Positions 1 to 10,905 of a stretch of DNA of 64,000 nucleotides are shown here, one piece after another. How positions within the stretch are numbered: the stretch's first letter is position 1; every line of letters begins with the position of its first letter. The stretch lies in NCBI RefSeq assembly GCF_011397635.1, contig NC_064773.1, positions 2,362,501 through 2,426,500 on the forward strand, in the 5' to 3' direction. Source of the stretch: Epinephelus fuscoguttatus. Taxonomy: Eukaryota > Chordata > Actinopteri > Perciformes > Serranidae. The position numbers and the translations under genes were made by a program. Below the pieces are notes generated by a model. It did no database searches. It saw only the letters and a program-made list of their open reading frames with translations, and was not told where the DNA came from.

Positions 1-91
1 ATACTGACAACATGGTTAAGCATCTTGCCTATCTTGTCTGTAAACAATAACACAAGGACTTGTTATTCTGATGACACTGACATGGTCATTT

Positions 92-920
92 TAGAGGGCT
101 GCATTGGGACAAATATTGCGGGAGCGGGCAGTTTGGACTTTGCTGTGGGCGAGAACGGGCGGCTAAAAAAAACCCACTGCGGGATCTTGGTGCACGTGCA
201 TGGGCGTTTCCACTCTATATTTATTCATAAATGGACAAATATACCCTGAACCAGCTTTCATACCAATTTGCCGCTTGCTCCACCTGTCTGTCTGTAAGCT
301 CCATCTGTCATGAGACAAACATGAAAGAAGACGTGCAGTTTATTGTGTTTCACCGGCGACGAGCTGTCATTATGGGCGACTATTACGCACGGCTGCGCGC
401 TCTTTATAACTCACTGTGAACCTATGTTGCATAATAAAGATTTGCCCCCTCGTAATTTTTAACCGCCCCCTCAGTAACTTCATCCTGGCGCCGGGCTTGC
501 CCTAACCTCAATCACTGCATGATTATATAAAGGTAGAAAAGTAAATAAATAAATACAGAGGAGGAGAATAGAATATGAAACAGCCTTTATTTCATTAAAA
601 ACTAAATGAAAACAACCGAATAGGAGTGCTATTCCTGACCAGTGCGTCAAAAGACATGCAGGCCAGGGAAACGAAACAAACAACCCCATGAATCTCTTTA
701 TTAATTGCCTATAAAATGACGTGTTTTCTCCTGCGGGACGGGAGAAAACACAAAATCATCGATCTTTATTATTGTGCGGGCATAAATTCTCAGAGTTTTG
801 CAGGAGTGGACATACACATTGCTGGTGCAGCGGGAGTGTAATACACACGGGGTTGCGGGCGGTAATGGTCAGAAATTCGGCAGGAGCGGGTTGAAGAAAA
901 CAGTCCCACGCAGGGCTCTA
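92..920. mobile_element. hAT-like non-autonomous DNA element
   Basis: The left end reads TAGAGGGCTGCATTGGGAC and the right end, read in reverse, TAGAGCCCTGCGTGGGACT, so the ends form imperfect terminal inverted repeats. The interior has several GCGGGAGCGGG-like runs typical of fish hAT-derived short elements and no transposase frame. The flanking 8-mers (GGTCATTT and GTTGACAT) do not match well, so the copy is old or the borders are slightly wrong. Assignment to hAT rests on end sequence alone. Confidence 0.55.
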
Positions 921-1244
921 GTTGACATCACTTTTGAGAGATAAACTAATGATTTGGAGCAAGTTACAGGCTTTTGCAGGTAATCAATTTTGGTACTGTT
1001 TGTGCAAATTGTTGTTAGAAATGCACTTAGTGTTTTGCAGATGTTTTGCAAAAGGATGATTTGAGAAATGTACCAAAGCTACTGATGATCACAGACGTCC
1101 TCCACAATTATTACAAATTGCATTAACATTTAGCCCCAGTGATTTGTACTTAACATAACAATCTGTCATAATAACATTACACATATAGTGTAAGATGCGC
1201 TCTCTCAATGTTGGTGTATGGTGCTAAACAAAAACTTCATGTAA
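921..1244. other. Unassigned spacer
   Basis: AT-rich sequence between two short transposons. I see no coding frame, RNA gene or repeat in it. Confidence 0.5.
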
Positions 1245-1584
1245 TTGCATCAAAAATACCCAGAAGTAAGGAGGTAGCACACACAGATCTTCAGACAAAG
1301 TTGCCATTTCACGTCTTTTTGCTGTCATTTTCATGTTGGTTTAAAGATGTGAGACCTTAGAAAGTTAATCATGTGACTCTGAGTAATCAGTGACACTAAT
1401 CGGACACACCTGTCAACTCCTATTTGCATGACATGACCTCCACTGTCTTTCATGCTCTTATGAAGGCCACTAGGCCCGAAACGTTAGCATGTTTATTTGA
1501 CATGGCCGAAATAAATTGGTGAAATGGAGATTTGTTAACTTTCTGTGTGTGCTACCTCTTTACCTCTGGGTATTTTTGATGCAA
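1245..1584. mobile_element. Short inverted-repeat element (MITE), 340 bp
   Basis: The two ends are near-perfect inverted repeats of about 43 bp: 1245-1287 pairs with 1541-1584 (start TTGCATCAAAAATACCC, inner end GTAGCACACACAGA). The interior includes a segment ending GGCCCGAAACGTT, like other fish foldback elements. It has no coding capacity. The superfamily is not assignable from the ends. Confidence 0.75.
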
Positions 1585-1734
1585 CTTTACACATATCTCA
1601 GCTGAAATTAACTTTGTAGGTAGTCTGTGTTAACTATGATAACGTCAAGCATGTTGTGTATACTGAAGTTAGCCTAATTTCAGAATTATCTTCCACCTGC
1701 ACAGATTGCCTCTGCGGCCGTACCACCCCGCACC

Positions 1735-3225
1735 AAAATGAGTGTTGGCTGCCAGTATGAGGTTCAGCCTGAACCTTGGATCACTAGCCGGGAGATTGGA
1801 TGCCAGACTGATATAGCCCAGCGAAGCAAGTCTGTGAGCACACAGCTGTCCAAAGGAACCTTGGAGAAAAAAAGGAAGGTGTGAAGGCGGCTTCTCTTGT
1901 GACTGACCGACACCCACAAGTTCAGAAGTACCTTAGGGAGCAGAGACCAGACATCATACACTATTATGACGTATGGCACGTTGCAAAAGGTATCATAAAC
2001 AATAAAGAATTGTTATTGATAGGTTTATATTTATCATAGTTTACATAATTTATTTTTACATGTGTCATGAATGCATCCCACAGGCATTAACAAAAAAGTG
2101 GAGGGAGTCGCGAAGGAGAATGGATGTGAGAAAGTAAAGAAATGGCAGGCAAGCATCAAGAACCACCTTTACTGGTCAGCTGCAAACTCCTCAAGTGGGG
2201 GAGAGACTGTGGCCAAGTGGACGTCCCTGATGAACCACATCCAAAATATCCACGTGCATGAAGATCCTCTGTTCCCTGCCTGCCTGCATGGACCTACCAC
2301 AAGCACCTCAAAGTGGCTAAAGCCGGGTATGCACTGAATGACAATTCACTTCAGAAATTAAGTATTTAGCACATGCTTATATTTTATGTGTTTCTATGCA
2401 TGTTTTCAATATTTCTCTTGTTTTCATGTCTTTACAAAAATCTAGCCACCAAACCATACTACAGGCTAGAAAAAGTGCTGGAGAACAAGCGTCTTCTCAA
2501 AGACATCTCCAAGCTCAGCCCACTGCAACAGACATCTAACCTGGAGGTGTTCCACAGTGTCATCCTGAAGTTTGCACCCAAGAATGTGGCCTTTTCATAC
2601 CATTGTGCAGGTAGATATAAATATACAAATGTTACAATGTCCACTAAGCCAGTGGTTCCTAATCCTAGACTTGGGGACCCACTGTCCTGCATGTTTTAAA
2701 TGTGTTCCTCTTCCAACACACCTGATTGGACAAGGACAAGGGCTAGGAGCTACTGCACTGCTGTGTGAGCTACTCAATAAAATGCCTTCATTTCAGGCTT
2801 TACCTGACTGCATTTCATTTTAATGAAAGTGCTGGCCGCTGCCAGGCGAAGACTGCTCAAGGAGACCTTAGATACAGAGTCTTCTTTCCCAAGGCCAAGA
2901 AGGGTGCACCCTCCGTTGAGCAAGTGAAAACGCCACAAACTTGTCGTGAGTAGAAAATGTTTATTAATAAATGTTTATTAACAATCAAATAATAATAACA
3001 AATAACTGTCATGAACATTTTACAAAAACATCATTTTATTTAGGCTGTGTTGATGAACTCCTGAACCTCCTGTTCAACGAAGTGCTCCATGACCCTGCTC
3101 CCTTCGTGGAACAACTGAAGGCAGTGTCAGTCCCAGAGCCCCTGTGCAGCCAGTACGAGAGGCCAGAGAAGGGAGAAGTTATCGCCAACTATGTCTCCCG
3201 CTTCAGTTGTCCAGGGATGGCCTGA
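1735..3225 (+). pseudogene. Kolobok-like transposase, spliced and decayed
   Basis: Five coding segments resemble the C-terminal half of a fish Kolobok-type transposase. The most telling is VTDRHPQVQKYL followed by YYDVWHVAK near 1900-1990. Introns have standard ends: donor after 1989, exon 2084-2326, exon 2446-2610, an exon starting near 2800 and ending 2945, and exon 3044-3225 ending in TGA. Most junctions keep phase 1, but the 2610 to 2800 junction does not keep the frame as I read it, and that intron has taken up a short repeat. The segment at 1735-1890 (GCQTDIAQRSKSVSTQLS) looks like the region before the catalytic core, and the core between it and VTDRH seems to be missing. The N-terminal THAP part is not seen. 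It is therefore a broken copy. The Kolobok assignment is from memory of the family; a DDE transposase of another superfamily is possible. Confidence 0.6.
2650..2745. mobile_element. Short repeat fragment in the transposase intron
   Basis: Begins CAGTGGTTCCTAATCC and contains CCAACACACCTGATT, a combination common in fish hAT-type short elements. Only one end is recognisable. It lies in the intron between the third and fourth transposase segments. Confidence 0.4.
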
Positions 3226-3368
3226 AGCCCACATATTCATCCTCCTCATCTGGGTACTCGCGGTAGATTCTGAGCACCACACAGGAAGGTATGACCACCA
3301 TATTCCGTCTTCCTAAATAGCCCCAGCGCCAGCTCACAAACTGCCTGTAGGCCAGGTAGCGGGCTCGC
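3203..3368 (-). pseudogene. P2X7 C-terminal-like domain exon, convergent with the transposase
   Basis: Read on the minus strand, a clean acceptor (tttattacag) is followed by about 54 codons ending in TGA. The peptide contains YRQFVSWRWGYLGRRN, then VIPSCVVLRIYREYP and YVGF. This is the pattern of the cysteine-rich cytoplasmic domain of P2X7 receptors, which also occurs without the channel in many transposon-linked fish proteins. The last 23 bases overlap the 3' end of the transposase frame on the other strand, so the two converge. I see no upstream exon, so this is one terminal exon of a partial or decayed gene. A role in DNA or metal binding would be a guess. Confidence 0.6.
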
Positions 3369-3659
3369 CTGTAATAAACAAGTATAAATCTTGTATCAGA
3401 AAACATAAAACATATTGTAACCCACCTCCTCTCCCTCCCTCCTTCTCTGTTTTGTCTCATAGTCTGACATCACCTAGGCTGCTGGAGGATGGACCACTAC
3501 TTATCTGCCCTGGCTGCTTCGCTGCTTAGTTGATATAACATTTATTTATCATTTTTGCCAGATGGCAGCCGGATGAACAAGCTCTTGCTACCTCCAGCAA
3601 TACAAACATTCAAATACTGCCATCTACTGGCCAAATTGATTAAGCTGTAAACTGTAGAG
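3226..3659. other. Spacer after the transposase
   Basis: Apart from the minus-strand P2X7-like exon up to 3368, I recognise nothing here. The right border of the Kolobok-like element should lie in or near this stretch, but I could not find its terminal repeat. Confidence 0.4.
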
Positions 3660-3800
3660 CAGCTGCAGACTGCACAGAACACAGCGGTCAGGCTTTTAAC
3701 CAGAAAAAAACACATCATCCCGGTTTTAGCCTCTTTACACTGGCTTCTGTCTGTTGCAGACTCTCAGCTGAAGACTAAGGGAGACAAAGCTGATTCTAGT
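3660..3800 (+). mobile_element. L2/Rex-like LINE reverse-transcriptase fragment
   Basis: The plus strand reads LQTAQNTAVRLLTRKK, then HIIPVLASLHWL. This is the conserved block after the reverse transcriptase in fish L2/CR1-group LINEs (usual form LIQNAAARLLT...HITPVL..LHWLP). Only about 45 codons remain. Confidence 0.5.
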
Positions 3801-3829
3801 TTTTATTGTTTTATCTTAATTTTTTATGT

Positions 3830-4077
3830 TTCTCGAAAAGTTGAAATCAGAAAAACAGTTTTCCGGGCCTGGAAATTGTTTGGAATTAACAGAATGTTTA
3901 GGAAATTTTGAATGGAAGTTTTGAATACATTGTTTTGGGGCTACTGTTTCTTGTCCTCCTCCTCTCCTCCCCTACTAATACAACTTAAATGAAGTAATTG
4001 AAGTGGGATAAAATATTATGGAAACAATATGGAAAAGTTTTGAAAATTCGCTGATAAAAATGTGTGGGAACCCTGTT
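3830..4077. mobile_element. Dispersed repeat ending GGGAACCCTG, copy 1
   Basis: Contains TTTTCCGGGCCTGGAAA and AAAAGTTTTGAAAATTC and ends TGTGTGGGAACCCTG, the end of a common fish short element that begins CAGGGTTCCCA. Related copies lie at 35190-36220 and 44480-44965. It has no coding frame. A hAT assignment is likely from the ends but unproven. Confidence 0.45.
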
Positions 4078-6609
4078 TAATGCTGTGTGTGTAGTTGTGC
4101 ACACATGATAAAAGCAGTATTTGCATTTTTTTTTTTAATAAGGAGTTATGAACAAGGTGAATGCAGTATCAATTCCTGTATTATATTATGTCAGACATTG
4201 AATTATCCAATACTTACGCTGCTCTCTCTCTCTATTGGGTGGGGGTCCATAATTTGCCCTATACATATTTAGGGCATTTTGTAGGGTGTAGGGGTTGAGG
4301 CACACAGGTTCAAGCCCTGGATGAAGGGTCATGCATCTTGGAGGCTCTGGAAGCTCCTCACACCTATTCCTGACCTTTATTGTTTTGGTATGAACAAAAA
4401 AACCAAATGCTTAAGTGTAAAACATTTCAGCTTTTGGTTTTGTGTACATTAATGTTCACCAGTCAGACACTTGCCTTCCACAAACTAGAATCCAGGTGGA
4501 TTTATTGCACCTTGCAGGATTGCTCAGTTTTCCAGTGAAATTCTAAAATATCACAACTTTTTGTGAACAATAGAAATGATCAATATTCATGACTAATTGA
4601 CATCTATATAGTCAAGTTTAGTTTTACAAATTCAGATTCAAACTACTGTATAGCCAAATCATTCCTTTTCTCTTAAGGCCCAAAACTGTTAGTGGTTTCA
4701 GTAATTAACTACACCAAAAATAGCAACAAAAAAGTTATTTAACTACTTTAATCACTGCATATATGAATGTAGTTGAACTACCAACAATCAATTGCAAAAT
4801 GTAGTTAAACTACTAGTTTAATTACTGTACTATTACTGTTTTTTCCTCAACACTGTATAAATGTTTTCTGTCCCTATGCCCAATTACTTGAGTTAGTTAT
4901 AACAGAACATTGACTATGAGATTTGACAATGAATGAATGAAATGAGAATGAAATAAAGAATGAATTTGTTTATTATTGTTTATTGTATTATATTATGCTA
5001 CACACCGCTGTAACCACCTGGCAGCAAATGTTTTCTGCCATTGTCGGCATCATCTGGCACTCTCCACACGAACACCTGCAATTACAAATATGGTTCGATT
5101 AGTCAGTACTGACTTCACAATATTCACCCTAAGTCAGTCATCAATGATAATATCTAAATTGTAACTCAAATAGCATGGTAAGTAAGACTTAGCCGGGCAC
5201 ATCAGCATTTTACAGTAGGCTACACACAGTACACGCTGATTGTATGAATACACGTCCAAGCGCAAAACTGACTCCTGCAAATATTTTGAGACTTGACTGA
5301 GTGGCAAAACTGAAAGCTCACTGGAATAATCAAGGTGACATGACAGAAAAATATCTTGATTATCTAAACTAAAACTTTTATTCACCAGAATGAAGACGTC
5401 AGATGACAGATTTTATAGAGCTCAGGACACCGGGCCCGGTGCCGGCTCGCGGGGAGGGGACGTAATGTGCACCCTTCCTCACCCCTAACCCCAACCCCAA
5501 GCAGTTAGCTTTGCTACGCATAAACATATCCCCAATCGCAGAGGTGATGCTGCGGGAAACAACACAATTTTAGCCGGAGGGGAACATTATTCGAGGTGGG
5601 CAAATACTTCTACACAACGCCAGAGAGGCGGCCGGCCGGCACCAGTCTCTCCCACTTTGAGGGTCAGTGTGTGTGTCAGAGTAAATGCATATTTAATCTA
5701 TTAAGACTGGATGTGTCTGAATGGAAAAAGGTCATTATCAGAAAAACGGAGCAGATTTATGTTTTCAATGAAAACGTATCTCAATGAAGAAAGGCAAAGC
5801 GCTAGCCTCACGTTGTCATTCATCTCAGCTAACATTGCATGTAAAAGTTATGCTAACTGTTCTACGAAGTAACATTAATATGAATCACAAAACATTTTGA
5901 AACTTACCATTCAGTGACCACCTGAAAAGAATCATTTTTAGCTGGCAGGGCTTCTGCTTCGTCCTCTGAGTCATCAGAGGGCTCAAACATATAGGGCTGG
6001 ATGAAATTTGTGGCAGCCATTGCTGAGCCAGGGAGATGTCAATCAGAGTTATCTGCCACGCCCACTCTGTCCTGGCAAGTTGTCTAAACAGCAAAATGAG
6101 CTGTTTTTAAACCAGGTTTTCTAATAGTTATGAATGGTTATTTTCACTCAGACATTTGTGGATGATTAATGAGACACTCGACTTTGATATGATATGTGCA
6201 TTTTTACTATTTCAAGGTGTGTTTCCAAAGGCTTTAAAGTTACTTTAGTTAAATAAAACTAGGTTGAGTTCTCTGAAATAAAAATAAGAAATTGAGATTA
6301 AAAAAAATATATATCTGAAACAGTGTTACAAAACGTTGAAGAGTACACTTGCAAGATAAATGTGACACTTTCTTTACTTTTTTAGCGCTGCTCATCGTGG
6401 ACTATATTGCTGTCATTGCTCATTTTAGTCAAAGCATACAGTTTGAAAACGAGGCGCGGCTCCAACTAGAAAACAATGTTTTGATGCATTGGATGTGCTG
6501 AATGTGCATATTAAGGCAGTACAGGAGGAGGTGCACATTAATAATCCTCCAGGACTGTAACATGCTCATGTTTAACCCAAACAATGTGTCATGTGACTGC
6601 AGTTGCTTC
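4078..6609. other. Unassigned region
   Basis: AT-rich DNA with small open frames that I take to be chance. There is a short GC-rich stretch near 5425-5640 and no recognisable gene, RNA or element ends. Confidence 0.4.
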
Positions 6610-6782
6610 ACATCCAGGTCGGAACACCTTCTCACCACAAACCAACCGCACTAGGGTTCCTTTGGAACCAGACTGAGACCTTGGTGTGTTCACACCTGCC
6701 CAAACCAACCGCACTGAGGGGGCAAACCAACTGAGTTTGATTGAACTGAACCAAACAGGGCAGGTGTGAAAGCAGCCTAGGA
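6610..6782. mobile_element. Fragment of a fish short DNA element
   Basis: Contains GTGTTCACACCTGCCCAAACC and a near-inverted partner CAGGGCAGGTGTGAAAGCAG, and ends at AGCCTAGG. This is the usual terminal sequence of an abundant fish short element. Only this end is clear. Confidence 0.4.
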
Positions 6783-7529
6783 TGTCTACTGTGCAAGACT
6801 AGGAGCCAATCGCTTTCCAAAGTGTTGTGGTGTTACACCTGTTACACATGTCTTTAATCTTGCCTCTGACAAATACCACCCCCATATTACACACAAAAAC
6901 ACTAAAACCAATAAAGTTAAAATAAACATTTTTCAGCGATGAAACCTAAACTGAAACAAGCAAACCCACCCTGGAAACTAAATGAAACTAAACTGAAGAA
7001 CAAATAAATAAATAAAATAAAATTTAAAACAATTAAAAAATTACAAAACGATAATAACTCTATAGTTCAGAGGAAAAAGGTCAAAGCCACTCTAGGTCAT
7101 AAAGTCAAAGTGTCTGCTACAGTGCTTTTTGAAAACCGCACAACAGATGCTGACTATGTGCAGATACAAGTCTCACTTCCTTCTGCAGGGTTAAACATGA
7201 GACCACTCGTGAGGAAATGTGACTTCACTGTCATCCTTCCTCTCTCTCCTTCTCAGCATTGCACTGAGACTGTATTCCTGTAAATGCAAAGGCAAACTTT
7301 ATGTGGATAAAATTTGCAGAGGATAAAGAGTGGAACATGCACAAAGTTAACAGATCAATCCACAGATGCAGGACGCGCCTCACGACGGTTGGAAACTATC
7401 ACTCGTTTCAAGAGTTAACGTTCCCTCTTCACACCCTGTTGGTTAGCAATATCTGTACTAGCCAACCCCACCTCTCGTCTGTTTGTTCAACCTTTTTAGC
7501 TTTATCGTTAATCTTCTCTGAATGCTCGC
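6783..7529. other. Unassigned region
   Basis: No gene, RNA or repeat recognised. It includes A-rich stretches near 6990-7050. Confidence 0.4.
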
Positions 7530-8057
7530 TCAGATTCTGTTGTAAACCAAGTGTGGAGACAGAAACAACATAAAGCAAGAACAGCACCAAGGCTCCTGGA
7601 AAGTTCCTGGATCTTACAGACCACATCCCTTTATCTCTAGTTGCAAGTTTAGTACTCTATTACCCAGCTTAACATAACAAAGTCAGATACTTTTAATTCA
7701 ATAATAATGATCATAGTAATAAATCATTAAAAAAAATTTCCATTAGCATCAGTCCCTTCTTCAGGAAATGCTTTTGGAAAAGTTTGTCACCTCAAATATT
7801 CCTTAAAGATTATATATATTCGTTTAGATTCTGCTATAAACCAAGTGTGGAGACAGTTTGTACAGCACCAACATGCCTGAGACAGATCTTACAGTGTCCA
7901 CAGACCACTTCCCTTTATCTCTAGTTTCAAATTCAGAAATGTTATCACTCTGTTACCCAACTTAAAATAATAGTCAGTTACTTTTAATTTCATAATGATA
8001 ACAATGAGTCATTTAAAAAAATATTTTCCATTAGCATTAGTCCTTCCTTGAAGAGAA
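7530..8057. repeat. Direct tandem duplication, period about 304 bp
   Basis: The block starting CAGATTCTGTTGTAAACC at 7531 recurs from about 7827 as TTAGATTCTGCTATAAACC. Both copies then share CCAAGTGTGGAGACAG, CCACATCCCTTTATCTCTAG-like sequence, a TTAATTTCATAATGAT segment and CCATTAGCATCAGTCC. Many substitutions and small gaps separate them, so the duplication is old. Neither copy is coding. Confidence 0.7.
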
Positions 8058-9414
8058 ACCTTAAAATTATAAATGTTATCAAATAATTTATACATCTTTA
8101 ATTATTTAATCGAAAGATTGGAAGCTCTTTTGTTTTCTGCATCTTTTTATTTCATAAAATTTGACATAATCGGCAGTCATCATTAAGCAGACAAATAAAT
8201 GGAAAAAAAACATGACAAACATCAAACAAAAAAAATGTACAAAAGCAACAACAATGTTAAAAACCTCACCGTGTGTCCTTCATTTATGGCATTCATATTC
8301 ATAAGGGCTCACAGCCAGAAGTTCCAAGTACATTATTGATCACCTCTTGAAGTTTTCCAAACAAAAAAAATGACAGAAACCAAAGGACTATAGATAAATA
8401 TAACCTCAGGCATGTCTTTTAAGAGAGGACATTGTGATATTTGGTCCAGAAATGGCTGAAAAGTTTAAGATTTATTTTCCATATTTTCCAAAGTATACAT
8501 TTCTTAGCAAATTATGTTATTGCAAAAATACTCAGATTTTTTTTTTTAAACAAATTGAAAATCAGGCATTTAATTAGTAGCAAAAGCTGAGTTAGTGAAG
8601 CTTTAAGTGAAACTTTCCAGCAGATCACACTGCTAAAACAGATGCATACATTTTCCGTCTTTAGTTAGGGCAGTTTGGTGAGTAGTCTTTGAATTGTGTG
8701 CATATTTACAGGAGTGAGATAGTTTAGGGATAACCCGACAATGAATTTCTTTGATTTTGCTACTTGTAAATAAGCCACGTATACCTACAAATGTTTTGCC
8801 AGGTATTTAAATCTAAAACCAACCTAGATTAGATTATTGAACAACTTTAACTGCATGTTTTTGTGAAGCAAACCTTTGAATTGTTTTATAACCATGTTTG
8901 TTAATTTGCATGTATTGAGTGATGCTTTATAAATATAAGAGAGTCCAAAGGCATATATCTTAAAATATATTTGTTAAGAGTTTTAAAAATGCTGCGGATA
9001 CATAACATGAAAATTAAATATTAGGAGAACATTTACTCTTAAAACATTTATTCTTCCTAATCGAGATAATAATAGAGTAGACCATTTGCACAAATCCATT
9101 TTGATCTTATCTGAAAGATGGTTTAAGGTTTCTTTGAAGAGATTATCTAAATGCAAAGTGATATTTATTTAAAGCCTCCTGGTGTCCAGAGGAAAGGACA
9201 CTTTGTGTGTGATATGTAAAGAAGCTTCATTTTAAAAGCAAATCCTTTAATTTCAGCCATCACTGTGGTACAAGCTGTCATGCTTCTGTTTGTTTGTAAA
9301 CCGGCAACTCACCAAATTAATTTTTGATAATAAAATTTGCAACTTTGAAGTTTTTCTTTAATCTTAATAATATTTGTAATAAATTAACGAATCACATTGT
9401 GTTTTGTCATTGGG
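8058..9414. other. Unassigned AT-rich region
   Basis: Strongly AT-rich, with no credible exon, RNA gene or element end. Confidence 0.45.
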
Positions 9415-10500
9415 ATCCATCATCCGTCAGTTTGGTGTGAGTTTCCTCAGCTATGCTGATGGCCCACAGCTCTATGTTAAGCCAGATGACCCAAACACTC
9501 TGACCATGTGTTAGCCATTCATGAATGGATGAGCCAGAACTTCAAGCTAAATGAAGATAAGACTGAGATCCTCCTAGTTGGCCCAAAAAATAAAAAGGGA
9601 TCCGGTTCTCACTAAACTGGGTCATCTGGCCACACGGAGGTGACCTCAAGTAAGAAACCTCAGCATAATTTTAGCTTCTGATTTCGATTTTAAAGCTCAT
9701 TTTAATTCATTAACCAAAACTGTATTTTATCATTTATGCAATATAGCTAAGGTACGACCTCTACTGAGCCAGTGAGATGCTGAGAAGCTTATTCATGCTC
9801 TTGTTTCCAGTTGTCTTGACTATTGTGATACTCTTTACACTGGCCTATTTAAAACTGCCATTGCAAAACCACAGAGCATTCAGACTGCTGCTGCTGCCGC
9901 CAGGTTTTGACAAAAACTAAAAAGAGAGACCATATAACTCCTGTTTTGCGTGACCATCACCAGCTCCCAGTATCTTTTAGAATTGATTTTTAAAATCTTT
10001 TTTTTTTTTTTTGGTTTTTAAGGCTCTTAATGGCCTTGCCCCCTTCTATATCACAGACTCCCTATCATTTTATGTCCCTCCACAACGAACCCTGAGATTC
10101 TCGACAGCTGCTCTTTTAACTGTTCCTAATGTCAGAAATGACAAAAACCTTTGGGGATGCTTCTTTTAGCTACTACGCCCCCAAAATACACCCCACCTTT
10201 AAATATAAGACATGCTGGCTCAGTGGACAGTTTTAAATGAGGACTCAAAACATATCATTTTAATAAAGCTTATAGCTAGAAGTTATCTGTTTTAATATTT
10301 GTATATTTTTCTTAATTGATTGATTAATTCATGAATTATTTTTTCTAATTTCTCCTTGAATGGGTGTTGTGTAATTGTATGGTTTTATGTCTTTGCTGCT
10401 TGTATTTGCTGCTGAGTTGTAAAACATTTTGTGCTACATTCTATGCATGAAAGGTGCTATATGAATAAAGTTCATTCATTCATTCAGTCAGTATAAATAA
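9415..10500 (+). mobile_element. L2-clade LINE, 3' part
   Basis: The plus strand gives broken pieces of a reverse transcriptase in the expected order: FLSYADGPQLYV (the usual YADD box, here YADG), LNEDKTEILLVGP near 9550, a segment matching the RLDYCN..LFTGL block near 9820, QTAAAAARF near 9890, and the RDHITPVLRDHHQLPV-like segment near 9940. The 3' end, AAGGTGCTATATGAATAAAG followed by ATTC repeats to about 10500, is the L2-type tail. Frameshifts and stops are frequent, so it is inactive, and the 5' part is absent. Confidence 0.75.
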
Positions 10501-10905
10501 CTGTTGATGAGCATGATTTAACTTCATGGTGGGCAAAGGCCAACAAAACTTACCAAAACTAAATAGAACGGCAAAACATATAACCTGAAGACATTAAGAG
10601 AAACCAAATAACAGTCACTGATTTCCCTAACCGAGATAAACAGGGCATAACAATGTTTACAAAAGTGGACAGCCCACCTCTATTACCTCCAGAAAAACCA
10701 TAGACATCGACATGGCAAAGGCTGCATGTTATCAAGGTTAGGATGAAGGTGGGGCCTCAGTTTGGGAGAAAAAGGAGATGAGTATTGCACCCTGAGCAGA
10801 CCCAACGACATCTTGGCCAATCCAAACGGAGTTGATAATTTTACAGATAACTAGTGAACCAAGTGCCTCCTCGTCCCGGGACACACCTTTTTTACTACTA
10901 ACACT
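10501..10905. other. 3' flank of gene 1
   Basis: Sequence just past the gene 1 stop. Unlike genes 2 and 3, no AATAAA is obvious close to the stop, and the flank is unrelated to theirs. This agrees with gene 1 having lost its normal 3' end. Confidence 0.4.
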
